Positions 54,733 through 64,000 of a stretch of 64,000 nucleotides of DNA are shown in pieces (the first letter of the stretch is position 1; each line of letters starts with the position of its first letter). The notes beneath the pieces were generated by a model. The model did not search any database, was not told the origin of the DNA, and was given only the letters and a program-made list of their open reading frames with translations. Source of the DNA: Mesorhizobium sp. M9A.F.Ca.ET.002.03.1.2 (GTDB lineage: Bacteria; Pseudomonadota; Alphaproteobacteria; Rhizobiales; Rhizobiaceae); assembly GCF_003952365.1 (NCBI RefSeq), contig NZ_CP034443.1, positions 606,001-670,000 on the forward strand, written 5' to 3'. A program made the translations under genes and the position numbers.

Positions 54733-55845
54733 CTATTTCAGGAATTGACGGAAGCGGCGAAGCGAAAAAGCAAACAGCGCCGTTCCGATAATCAGCAGCG
54801 CCGCAAGCTGCGGCCAGACAACGTCGAGGCCCGCGCCGCGGAACAGGACGGCCTGGGCCAACATGACGAAGTGCGTGTTTGGCGCGACGAACATGATGGC
54901 CTGGATGATCTCGGGCATGCTCTCACGCGGCGTGACGCCGCCGGACAGCAACTGAAGCGGAAGAAGCACCATCATCAGCAGCAGCCCGAATTGCGGCATC
55001 GAGCCCGCGATGGTCGCGAGGAATATCCCCAGACAGGTCATGGCGAATATGTCCAGCGCCGCTCCTGTCATGAACAGCAGTGCGGATCCGTTCGTCGGCA
55101 CGGCGAGCAGGCCTTGCACGACGAAGCCCAGCGAGAGGCCGGAAGCCACCAGCACGACGAGACCCATCGACCAGACCTTGCTCAGCATGATTTCGAACGG
55201 CGTTACCGGCATGACCAGCAGGTGCTCGATCGTTCCATGCTCGCGCTCGCGGATGAGTGCGGCGCCGGTCAGGATGATCGACAGCATCGTGATCGAATCG
55301 ATCATGTCGGAGATTGCGCCAAACCAGCCTTTGTTGAGTTCGGGATTGAACCGCGCACGCAAGTCGAGAGCGACCGGTAGGGAAGTCTCGGAGCGGTAGC
55401 GATCGAGGAATTCGCTCACTTCCCCCGATACGATAGACTGAACATATCCCCCGCCGGCGAAAGCCTGCGACATGCGGGTCGCATCGACATTGAGCTGGAT
55501 CATAGGCGATCTGCCGGCCAGAAGATCACGCTGGAAGTTCGGAGGAATGTCGAGTGCGAATGTATCCGAGCCGGAATCCATGCGGCTGTCCATTTCGGGC
55601 TGAGAGATAAGCCGCGGCGCCGTGAAGTAGGGAGGGTAGAACGCGGTTACGATGCGCGAGGATACCGGCGATTGGTCTTCGTCGACAATCGCGATCGGAG
55701 CGCGGTTGAGGGTTTCGGGCATCGCCTTGGATGCTGTGTAGATCGCCAACGTGAAGGCATAGGCGATCAGCACGATCAGCATCGGATTCCTGGCGAGACC
55801 GCGCAGTTCCTTGAGACCAAGCTGGAAGATATTGACGAAACGCAT
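54733..55845 (-). CDS. ABC-2 type exporter permease (YhhJ/YbhR-like)
   Basis: 370 residues. First helix near 20-36 (NPMLIVLIAYAFTLAIYTAS), a long periplasmic domain, then five helices after residue 180 (MLSIILTGAALIREREHGTI, containing the ABC-2 signature LIREREHGTIEHLLV). The C-terminal part has LPLQLLSGGVTPRESMPEI and APNTHFVMLAQAVLFRGAGL. This is the third gene of an HlyD-ABC fusion-permease cluster similar to yhiI-rbbA-yhhJ of enterobacteria. It starts one base after the fusion gene. Confidence 0.9.
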   Translation of the reverse strand: MRFVNIFQLGLKELRGLARNPMLIVLIAYAFTLAIYTASKAMPETLNRAPIAIVDEDQSPVSSRIVTAFYPPYFTAPRLISQPEMDSRMDSGSDTFALDIPPNFQRDLLAGRSPMIQLNVDATRMSQAFAGGGYVQSIVSGEVSEFLDRYRSETSLPVALDLRARFNPELNKGWFGAISDMIDSITMLSIILTGAALIREREHGTIEHLLVMPVTPFEIMLSKVWSMGLVVLVASGLSLGFVVQGLLAVPTNGSALLFMTGAALDIFAMTCLGIFLATIAGSMPQFGLLLMMVLLPLQLLSGGVTPRESMPEIIQAIMFVAPNTHFVMLAQAVLFRGAGLDVVWPQLAALLIIGTALFAFSLRRFRQFLK

Positions 55846-55846
55846 T

Positions 55847-58624
55847 TTAGCGAGCCTGCTTCCTGAGAAGGACTATTCCGAGGCCCAGCAATACGGGAAT
55901 GGCGATGAGGAGCGGCAAGAATGCGCTGGACAGATCGCCAAAGCCGAGTGCCTTCGAGAAGGTGCCGCGCGAGACGATGACGAAATAGGTCATCGGGTAG
56001 ATCTGGCCGATGAAGGCGCCCACGCCCTCGAGCGACGATACCGGATTGATCATGCCCGAATACTGAGATGCCGGGATCATGGTGATCAATGCGGTTCCGA
56101 AGATCGCCGCGATCTGACTGCTCATGAAGGTCGAGAGCAGCAGCCCCATCCCCGTCGTGACAATGACATAGAGAAAGGCGGCAGCGGCGAACGTTGCAAA
56201 ACTGCCGGTGAACGGCACGCCGAAAACGAAGACGGCGAAGGCTGTCAGCAGCAGGAAGTTCAGCATCGCAAGCACGACATAGGGGATCTGCTTGCCGAGT
56301 AGGAATTCGAACCTGGTGACCGGCGTGACGTAGAAATTGATGATCGAGCCGAGTTCCTTTTCGCGCACGACGCTCAGCACGGCGAGCATCGACGGTATCA
56401 ACAGGAGAAGCATCGGGATCACCGCCGGCACGATGGCATCGAGGCTCCGGACATCGGGATTGTAGCGGTAGCGGATCGCCAGCTGGAAATCGGGAGCTGC
56501 TGCGGCATTGCCGTAGATTTCGCGTGCCTTCTGCGTCAGCCAGCCGGCATGCATGCCTTCGACGTAACCGAGCACGGTCTCGGCGCGCGTCGGCATGGCA
56601 CCGTCGATCCATGCGCCGATAGTGACGTCGCGGCCACGCGCCAGGTTGCGTCCGAATCCGGGCGGGATTTCCATCGCCAGGCTGAGTTCGCCGTTCTCCA
56701 TGCGCCGGTCGAGATCGGCGTGGTCCAAGATGGGCGCCTTCTCTATAAAATATCGCGAACCGGCAATTTGCAGCACGTAGTCACGGCTGATTGCCGTGTC
56801 GTCGTGATCGAGGACGGCGAAGGAGAGGTCCTCCACGTCCATGTTGATGCCGTAACCCACGACGAACATCAGGATGAGAGTGCCGACCGTGGCGAGCGTG
56901 GCACGGATCGGGTCGTGCAGAAGTTCGAGCGCCTCCCGCCGCGTGTAGGCGAACATGCGCCGGGGATCGAAGAACCGCTTCAACCTGCCCGGTTTCCCTC
57001 GGGCATGCGCGGCGGCGGTTAGGCTCTCCTCGCCGGCTTTCGGGAGCTCGGTCTGCCGCGTGCCGATGGCATCCTCCAGATAGCCTATGAAAGCCTCTTC
57101 CAGCGTTGCCGCGGAGCGATTCTGGACGATCGCGGCCGGCATGTCGGTGGCAAGAACCTTGCCCGCATGCATGAGCGAGACGCGGTCGCAACGTTCCGCC
57201 TCATTCATGAAGTGTGTCGAGACGAAGATCGTCACGTTCTGCTTGCGGGAGAGTTCGCAGAGTATTTGCCAGAATCCGTCGCGGGCGACCGGGTCGACGC
57301 CGGATGTCGGCTCGTCGAGGATCAGGATATCGGGGGAGTGGATCATCGCCACCGCGAGCGACAGACGCTGCCGGATGCCGAGCGGCAGGGCATCGGGAAG
57401 CGTGTCCATGTCGCCGACGAGACCGAAGCGCTTCGCCACGTCCTCGACCCTTTGCGGTATGGCGGCTGCATCCATGCCGAAGAGCCGGGCGTGGAGTTCG
57501 AGGTTCTGACGCACTGTCAGCTCGGAATAGAGGGAAAATCCCTGGGACATGTAGCCGACGCGCCGCCGAACCTCGATGTCATTCGGGTCTATCTCGCGCC
57601 CGAAGAGCCGGGCCTTGCCTTCGCTTGCCTGAAGCAGCCCGGTCAGCATCTTCATGGTGGTCGTCTTGCCGCAGCCGTTCGAGCCCAGGAAGCCGAAGAT
57701 CTCGCCACGCCCGATACGGAAGCTCACATCGTCGACGGCAACGAAATCGCCGAAGCGCTTGGTGAGATGATCCGCTTCTATGGCAACTTCGCCGTTGACG
57801 CCCGCGGACCGGGGCGGGATCACCACCTGCTCGTGTCCGTCCTGCCTTTCTTGCGGAAGCAGTGCGATAAAGGCAGCGTCGATGTCGGGCGCGCCAGTCC
57901 GTTCAAGCAGCTCCGCCGGCGTTCCCGAGGCCAGCACGCGCCCCCCGTCCATGGCGATCAGCCAGTCGAAGCGGGCTGCTTCTTCCATGTAGGCGGTAGC
58001 AACGATGACGCTCATGCCGCCACGATTGCCGCGGATTTGATCGATGAGCTCCCAGAACTGACGGCGTGACAGAGGATCAACGCCGGTCGTTGGCTCGTCC
58101 AGGATGAGGAGGTCGGGATCGTGGATGAGGGCACAGCAGAGACCGAGCTTCTGCTTCATGCCGCCGGAGAGGTTGCCAGCCTGCCGATCCGCGAAGGGTG
58201 CGAGTCCTGTGCTTTGCAGAAGTTCGCCGATGCGGCGTTCCCGCTCATCCCGGTCATGCCCGAACAGACGGCCGAAGAAGTCGATATTGTCGAAGACGGA
58301 AAGCGTCGGATAGAGATTCTTTCCCAGGCCTTGCGGCATATACGCAATCCTGGGGTACGCGGTCTGCCGATGGCGGGCGTCGGCCATATCGCCGCCAAGC
58401 ACTTCGATGTGTCCTTCCTGCAGCGCCCGCGCTCCGGCGATCAGGGACAGCATGCTGGACTTGCCGACGCCGTCCGGCCCGATCAGGCCAACCATGCAGC
58501 CGGAAGGTATTTCGAGGGTAACGGCGTCCAGCGACCGTGCTTTTCCATAGCTATGGCCGACCTTCTCCAGACGTGCGACGGGCTGCGGCGCTAGATTTGC
58601 AACGCCCGCGGACCAAGCATTCAT
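55847..58624 (-). CDS. RbbA/YhiH-like ABC exporter: two ATPases fused to an ABC-2 permease
   Basis: 925 residues from the ATG at 58624, which overlaps the HlyD stop by four bases. ATPase 1 (about 20-235): [13 protein letters not shown], signature [28 protein letters not shown]. ATPase 2 (about 275-500): [14 protein letters not shown], a degenerate signature [28 protein letters not shown]. From about 575 an ABC-2 membrane domain follows with a periplasmic loop and [19 protein letters not shown]. RbbA-like proteins were named for ribosome association in E. coli; in this context export is the simpler reading. Substrate unknown. Confidence 0.92.
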   Translation of the reverse strand: MNAWSAGVANLAPQPVARLEKVGHSYGKARSLDAVTLEIPSGCMVGLIGPDGVGKSSMLSLIAGARALQEGHIEVLGGDMADARHRQTAYPRIAYMPQGLGKNLYPTLSVFDNIDFFGRLFGHDRDERERRIGELLQSTGLAPFADRQAGNLSGGMKQKLGLCCALIHDPDLLILDEPTTGVDPLSRRQFWELIDQIRGNRGGMSVIVATAYMEEAARFDWLIAMDGGRVLASGTPAELLERTGAPDIDAAFIALLPQERQDGHEQVVIPPRSAGVNGEVAIEADHLTKRFGDFVAVDDVSFRIGRGEIFGFLGSNGCGKTTTMKMLTGLLQASEGKARLFGREIDPNDIEVRRRVGYMSQGFSLYSELTVRQNLELHARLFGMDAAAIPQRVEDVAKRFGLVGDMDTLPDALPLGIRQRLSLAVAMIHSPDILILDEPTSGVDPVARDGFWQILCELSRKQNVTIFVSTHFMNEAERCDRVSLMHAGKVLATDMPAAIVQNRSAATLEEAFIGYLEDAIGTRQTELPKAGEESLTAAAHARGKPGRLKRFFDPRRMFAYTRREALELLHDPIRATLATVGTLILMFVVGYGINMDVEDLSFAVLDHDDTAISRDYVLQIAGSRYFIEKAPILDHADLDRRMENGELSLAMEIPPGFGRNLARGRDVTIGAWIDGAMPTRAETVLGYVEGMHAGWLTQKAREIYGNAAAAPDFQLAIRYRYNPDVRSLDAIVPAVIPMLLLLIPSMLAVLSVVREKELGSIINFYVTPVTRFEFLLGKQIPYVVLAMLNFLLLTAFAVFVFGVPFTGSFATFAAAAFLYVIVTTGMGLLLSTFMSSQIAAIFGTALITMIPASQYSGMINPVSSLEGVGAFIGQIYPMTYFVIVSRGTFSKALGFGDLSSAFLPLLIAIPVLLGLGIVLLRKQAR

Positions 58625-59691
58625 TGCACCAGCTTTCCCTGGAGGCTGGCCGGCCACGCGGCCTGCGGATCAAGCCGGACATAGGCAACGCCCGGCAGGC
58701 CGGTCTTGACCTGTTGGATGTATTTGCGGAGCAATTCCGGCGAGATCTGCGCCTTGATCCGGAACATGAGCTTGAGGCGTTCTTCCTCGGTCTCGACCGT
58801 CTTGGGCGTGAACTGGGCGACGGCGGCGACATAACTGGCCTTGGCAGGGATCACGTACTGCGGCGCCGCATCGAGCACGATCCGGATCTCCGTGCCGATG
58901 GCCACGCGGCCTGCTTGGGCCGTCGGCAGGAAGAAGGTCATGTAGACGTCGCCGAGATCGACGAGGTTGAGCACGCGCCCGCCGGCGGACAATACCTCTC
59001 CAGCCTCTGCCACCCGGTACTGCACACGTCCATCGCGTGGAGACTTGAGCGTGGCGTCGTCAATGTCGGCGTCGACGGCCTCGATCGCAGCGTGGGCCGC
59101 AGCGACTGCCGCCTTGGCGTCGATAATCTGTGCCTTTGCAGCGCTGATGGCGGCATCGCTTGCCGCTTGCTGGGCTTGTGCCGCGGCCACCGTAGCCTTT
59201 GCGCCCTGCTCGGCTGCCCGGTCGTTGTCGAGAATCTGTTGGGAAATGGTGTTGTTCGCGGCAAGCTGCTTGGTGCGCACCAGCGTGCGCTCCGCGGCAT
59301 CCAGTTCGGCTTCGCGCTGCGCGACGACAGCGGCCGCGGCCGTTCTTTCGGCTTCGCGCTGCGTGACCAGGCTGTTGGCTGTCTCCACGCCAATTATAGC
59401 GCGTTGCGACTGCGCTTCGGCCTGCCGGCGCTGAGCCTCGAGCTGCGCGGTGTCCATGCGGGCAAGCACGTCGCCGGCCTTGACGAAATCGCCTTCACCG
59501 ACAAGGATTTCCTTGATCCGCCCCGGCGCTTTCGTCGACACGTCGATCTCGACCGCCTCTATGCGGCCATTCCCCCTGGCTATGCCTTCCGGCAGATCGC
59601 CATCCCTGGATTGCTGCCATGCATAATAACCGCCCGCGCCAAGAGCGATTAGAAGGCCAACGATCGGCCACGTCCTCTGTGAGATTTTCAT
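58621..59691 (-). CDS. HlyD-family periplasmic adaptor (YhiI-like)
   Basis: 356 residues. Of two adjacent ATGs (59694, 59691) the second has better spacing from AAAGG. An N-terminal membrane anchor ([18 protein letters not shown]) is followed by the lipoyl half-motif [20 protein letters not shown] and a long Ala-rich coiled-coil hairpin (about 85-205, for example [19 protein letters not shown]), then [20 protein letters not shown]. It would link the inner-membrane exporter to an outer-membrane channel not encoded here. First gene of the exporter operon. Confidence 0.9.
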   Translation of the reverse strand: MKISQRTWPIVGLLIALGAGGYYAWQQSRDGDLPEGIARGNGRIEAVEIDVSTKAPGRIKEILVGEGDFVKAGDVLARMDTAQLEAQRRQAEAQSQRAIIGVETANSLVTQREAERTAAAAVVAQREAELDAAERTLVRTKQLAANNTISQQILDNDRAAEQGAKATVAAAQAQQAASDAAISAAKAQIIDAKAAVAAAHAAIEAVDADIDDATLKSPRDGRVQYRVAEAGEVLSAGGRVLNLVDLGDVYMTFFLPTAQAGRVAIGTEIRIVLDAAPQYVIPAKASYVAAVAQFTPKTVETEEERLKLMFRIKAQISPELLRKYIQQVKTGLPGVAYVRLDPQAAWPASLQGKLVQ

Positions 59692-59922
59692 CATTGGCCT
59701 TTGGTACCAGTGAACACCGTTTCGTCGTCTTGATCCGCCCGGACCCAAACAGAGACCGGCTGCGACCACCTTGATCCGCGTCAATTGTGGAGAGTCCATG
59801 CCGACAGCCTGGACCGGTTGGTCGCGCGACTTCCGTCATGAGGTGTCGGCATTCGCTTTGCCGGCACGCATCGGCCTCATCGGCGATGCTCGGCGTTTTT
59901 CGTGTGCACGGCGAGCCAATGC

Positions 59923-59957
59923 CCGCGTAACACGCGGTAAGTGCGCATAGTGCACTT
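59923..59957. promoter_or_regulatory. Two adjacent palindromes in the exporter/ftsZ2 divergent region
   Basis: CCGCGT-AAC-ACGCGG (59923-59937) and AAGTGC-N7-GCACTT (59939-59957) both have perfect 6-bp arms and abut each other. The 403-bp gap 59692-60094 has no believable ORF and must hold promoters for both the exporter operon and the FtsZ-like gene. No regulator gene is adjacent. Confidence 0.45.
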
Positions 59958-60094
59958 GCAGCCGAGTCAACCGTCTGATTCCCTTGGTCACGCTCGGCTG
60001 TCCTGATTCGCTCACTGTCCAAAGTCTTTGCAGTGCGCCGGGAACAAGCCTTCCACCGACCGCTGCGCTGGCGCATCAAGGGGAGAGACGGCAA

Positions 60095-61102
60095 ATGAAC
60101 ACCGCAACGAGGCCGGTAATCTCGGAGATGAGGCCCAAGATATCCGTCATCGGGGTTGGCGGCGGAGGCGGTAACGCCGTCAACAACATGATCGCGGAAG
60201 GCTTGCAGGGCACAGAGTTTATCGTTGCCAACACCGATGCCCAGGCGCTCACCATGTCGAAGGCAACGCGGCTGATCCAATTGGGAGCTCACGTCACGGA
60301 AGGCCTTGGGGCAGGATCCCTGCCCGAGGTCGGCCATGCCGCGGCCGTGGAATCGATCGATGAAATCATGGACCATCTCGCGGGAACGCATATGTGTTTC
60401 GTGACCGCGGGCATGGGAGGTGGAACTGGAACCGGTGCCGCGCCGATCATAGCGCAGGCCGCGCGGAACGCGGGAATACTGACCGTGGCCGTCGTCACCA
60501 AGCCGTTCGTCTTCGAGGGCAACCGTCGAATGCATGCGGCCGACGAGGGCATCGAGCGGCTCCGCGAAAGCGCCGATACCGTCATCGTCATCCCGAACCA
60601 GAACCTCTTCAGGATCGCCGATGCCAAGACGACGTTCGCGGATGCGTTCGCGATGGCCGATCGCGTCCTCTACTCTGGCGTCGGCTGCATCACCGATCTC
60701 ATCGTCAAGGAAGGGCTGATCAATCTCGACTTTGCCGATGTGAAGTCGGTGATGCGCGACATGGGTCGCGCGATGATGGGGACCGGTGAAGCCACCGGGG
60801 AGGAGCGCGCCAGGAAAGCGGCCGAAGCGGCAATCGCAAATCCGCTTCTCGACGAAGCGTCCATGATGGGCGCCAAGGGTGTCCTTGTTTCGATATCGGG
60901 CGGCACCGACATGACGCTGTTCGAGGTCGACGAGGCCGCCACCCGCATCCGCGAGGAAGTCGACGCCGATGCAGATATCATCGTCGGTGCTATTTTCGAC
61001 AAGGCGCTGGCAGGAAAATTCAGGGTGTCTGTCGTTGCCACGGGATTGCGGCGGGGGCTTGAGATACCGCTGACGGCGGGGTCGGAAAACCGTGTGAATT
61101 GA
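60095..61102 (+). CDS. Truncated FtsZ paralogue (FtsZ2-type)
   Basis: 335 residues from the ATG at 60095 (GGGGAGA upstream). The tubulin-like GTPase core is complete: [39 protein letters not shown], the signature [20 protein letters not shown], and the T7 loop [19 protein letters not shown]. The protein ends soon after the core ([19 protein letters not shown]). The disordered linker and C-terminal FtsA/ZipA-binding tail of normal alphaproteobacterial FtsZ (over 500 residues) are missing. Rhizobia such as Sinorhizobium have a second, short ftsZ2 that is dispensable, and this gene fits that type. It stands alone, away from the division cluster. Confidence 0.9.
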   Translation: MNTATRPVISEMRPKISVIGVGGGGGNAVNNMIAEGLQGTEFIVANTDAQALTMSKATRLIQLGAHVTEGLGAGSLPEVGHAAAVESIDEIMDHLAGTHMCFVTAGMGGGTGTGAAPIIAQAARNAGILTVAVVTKPFVFEGNRRMHAADEGIERLRESADTVIVIPNQNLFRIADAKTTFADAFAMADRVLYSGVGCITDLIVKEGLINLDFADVKSVMRDMGRAMMGTGEATGEERARKAAEAAIANPLLDEASMMGAKGVLVSISGGTDMTLFEVDEAATRIREEVDADADIIVGAIFDKALAGKFRVSVVATGLRRGLEIPLTAGSENRVN

Positions 61103-61155
61103 TCGGTCCCCCGCATGGCGGCGCCGACGGTACGATTTCGTCTTGAAACTCGGCC

Positions 61156-61266
61156 GCTAGAGCATTTTGTAGCCAAGTGGAATCGCCTGGCGTCGCAGAA
61201 CTGCTGCGAAAACAGATAGATAGAGTGGGATGCGCAGCTCAATTTGAACGCAATCCCGCTCTAGAG
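61156..61266. repeat. Rhizobial-type intergenic repeat
   Basis: A stretch bounded by GCTAGAGC and GCTCTAGAG, with inner TGGAATCGC and AACGCAATCCCGC. The bounded, inverted ends and this wording are common in rhizobial intergenic repeats. It lies after the FtsZ-like gene; nothing else is seen in 61103-61389. Confidence 0.5.
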
Positions 61267-61389
61267 ATCGCCAGATAGTGGTCGGCGGTCGCTTGCCAAA
61301 CTCGCAATTGTTGCAAGGTGGACCTGCGGTTCAAGCTATCGATTTTGTCTGCGCCACTCTTGCCGTGAAACAGCAACGCAACCCAGCGC

Positions 61390-61623
61390 TCACGGCGCCG
61401 GCCGCGTGAACAGGGTGCGGAACAGCTCCTCCGTACGCCGCAGGCCTTCATCTGACAGGACCACCGACTTCGCCTTGCTTGCAGGATTGGCGATCAGCCC
61501 CTTCTGGTGCAAGCGATCCAGAGCATCCCAGTCCAACCCCTTCCAGGCGCGCCGCTCATCATGCAGCGTTAGCCAAAGCAGGCCCAGAACGGCATCGTCG
61601 ATCTTGTCGGTGTCCATCTCCAT
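61390..61623 (-). CDS. DUF6429-type small protein
   Basis: 77 residues: opening DTDKIDDAVLGLLWLTLHDE, then AWKGLDWDALDRLHQKGLI and KSVVLSDEGLRRTEELFRTL. The layout is that of a small winged-helix-like domain protein widespread in proteobacteria (I recognise DUF6429). Function is unknown. The ATG at 61623 or the one two codons later may be used; neither has a clear ribosome site. A perfect 9-bp hairpin (CCCCAGCAA/TTGCTGGGG, 61658-61686) lies just upstream in its leader region. Confidence 0.75.
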   Translation of the reverse strand: MEMDTDKIDDAVLGLLWLTLHDERRAWKGLDWDALDRLHQKGLIANPASKAKSVVLSDEGLRRTEELFRTLFTRPAP

Positions 61624-61700
61624 GCAAGCAGTCTACACAGGGGGGCGCCAAAACAAACCCCAGCAACCATTTGAGATTTGCTGGGGGTTGTGTCGAGGCC

Positions 61701-61723
61701 GGTTGCAGGGGACGGGATTTGAC
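61701..61723. other. Sequence resembling the 3' end of tRNA-fMet
   Basis: GGTTGCAGGGGACGGGATTT closely matches the 3' part of the neighbouring tRNA gene (GGTTGCGGGGACAGGATTTG at 61846), allowing one inserted base and one change. It could be a leftover attachment site of an integrated element or a partial tRNA duplication. The match is short. Confidence 0.35.
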
Positions 61724-61806
61724 TTTCTCTGTCCGCTGCGTTGGCTTGGCCTCCTGTAGGTCTTCCGACCAGGACAAGAATCAAACGGCCAGCACAGCCC
61801 AAATAC

Positions 61807-61838
61807 AAAAACGGCCCGCACAGGGCGGGCCGTTTTTT
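61807..61838 (-). terminator. Rho-independent terminator of the rRNA operon
   Basis: Strong stem ACGGCCCGC/GCGGGCCGT with a 5-base loop; on the minus strand it is followed by TTTTTGTATTT. The stem is flanked by A and T runs on both sides so it could also act on the other strand. It directly follows the tRNA-fMet gene in transcription direction. Confidence 0.92.
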
Positions 61839-61844
61839 GGATTT

Positions 61845-61921
<77 letters not shown>

Positions 61922-62051
61922 TCAACCTTAGAAGTAAGCCTTTACTTACTGGATTCAAGCTTTCGCCAAATGAAAGGGCCGCTTGCGCGGCCCGAAATCC
62001 CGGTGGCGGGCCTGTTCGTAAGGAGAAGATTTCAACAACGTGCGCTTGGCA

Positions 62052-62169
62052 GACCTGGCAGCGACCTACTCTCCCGCGTCTTGAGACGAAGTACCATCAG
62101 CGCTGGAGCGTTTCACGGCCGAGTTCGGAATGGGATCGGGTGCAGCCGCTCCGCCATAACCACCAGGTC
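62052..62169 (-). rRNA. rrf: 5S ribosomal RNA
   Basis: About 116-118 bases. The minus strand reads GACCTGGTGGTTATGGCGGA at the 5' end with the matching 3' end CTGCCAGGTC, and contains CCGATCCCATTCCGAACTCG in loop B/C, invariant in 5S RNA. The ends pair as helix I. It lies between 23S and tRNA-fMet. Confidence 0.96.
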
Positions 62170-62256
62170 GGCAAAACGCACGTTGCTCGAGAAGCTGTTT
62201 TCTGTGCCATCCATCTCGGCGCAATCCAAAGGATTGTCACTAGAAATGGGCATAAG

Positions 62257-64000
<1,744 letters not shown>

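Overview
The window is a GC-rich chromosomal segment from a rhizobial alphaproteobacterium, most likely Mesorhizobium or a close Phyllobacteriaceae relative. This is inferred from the phn gene order, the many ABC sugar importers with TIM-barrel epimerases, the short second FtsZ, rhizobial-type palindromic intergenic repeats, and an rRNA operon ending 23S-5S-tRNA-fMet. No database search was possible, so genus and functions rest on recognised motifs and gene order.

Region 1 (1-12000) is a phosphonate locus. After the tail of a zinc-type alcohol dehydrogenase come phnF (minus strand) and, divergent from it, phnGHIJKL plus a hexapeptide-repeat transferase, followed by phnCDE1E2 encoding the importer. 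A perfect palindrome lies between phnF and phnG, and a three-unit PHO-box-like array lies before phnC. This suggests PhnF control of the C-P lyase and PhoB control of the importer. phnM and phnN are not in the window. A small antisense membrane ORF separates phnI from phnJ.

Region 2 (12000-24130) is sugar and sugar-acid catabolism. It has three TIM-barrel isomerase/epimerase genes, a Gfo/Idh/MocA oxidoreductase, an enolase-superfamily dehydratase, a FadR-type GntR regulator and a hydroxyacid dehydrogenase. An exported protein, an amidase, a GFA-family protein and a divergent MFS/AraC pair follow.

Region 3 (24190-30210) is a carbohydrate ABC importer operon on the minus strand, running from solute-binding protein through two permeases and a small membrane protein to two ATPases. 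Region 4 (30210-42320) holds a TetR gene divergent from a Tm-1-like/UPF0261 + PEP-hydrolase-like + cupin cluster. It then has an M24 peptidase, a five-gene dipeptide-type ABC importer and a gamma-glutamyltransferase. A 64-bp palindromic repeat sits in frame inside one of the importer's ATPase genes.

Region 5 (42450-54700) is a second carbohydrate locus around a DeoR regulator. On one side are a frameshifted class II aldolase, an FGGY kinase and a HAD hydrolase. On the other are a second FGGY kinase, an RbsABC-type importer and a TIM-barrel epimerase. A frameshifted mannonate dehydratase gene and an SDR dehydrogenase follow. Region 6 (54730-61620) has an HlyD/RbbA-like/ABC-2 export system, a truncated FtsZ paralogue and a DUF6429-type small protein. 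Region 7 (61800-64000) is the end of an rRNA operon on the minus strand: 23S (partial), 5S, tRNA-fMet and a terminator.

Sites of the form TGGT-N3-ACCA, typical of FadR-family regulators, occur at five promoters or intergenic places between 15.5 and 35.1 kb. They may link the epimerase, dehydratase, carbohydrate-importer and peptide-importer operons into one local regulon.
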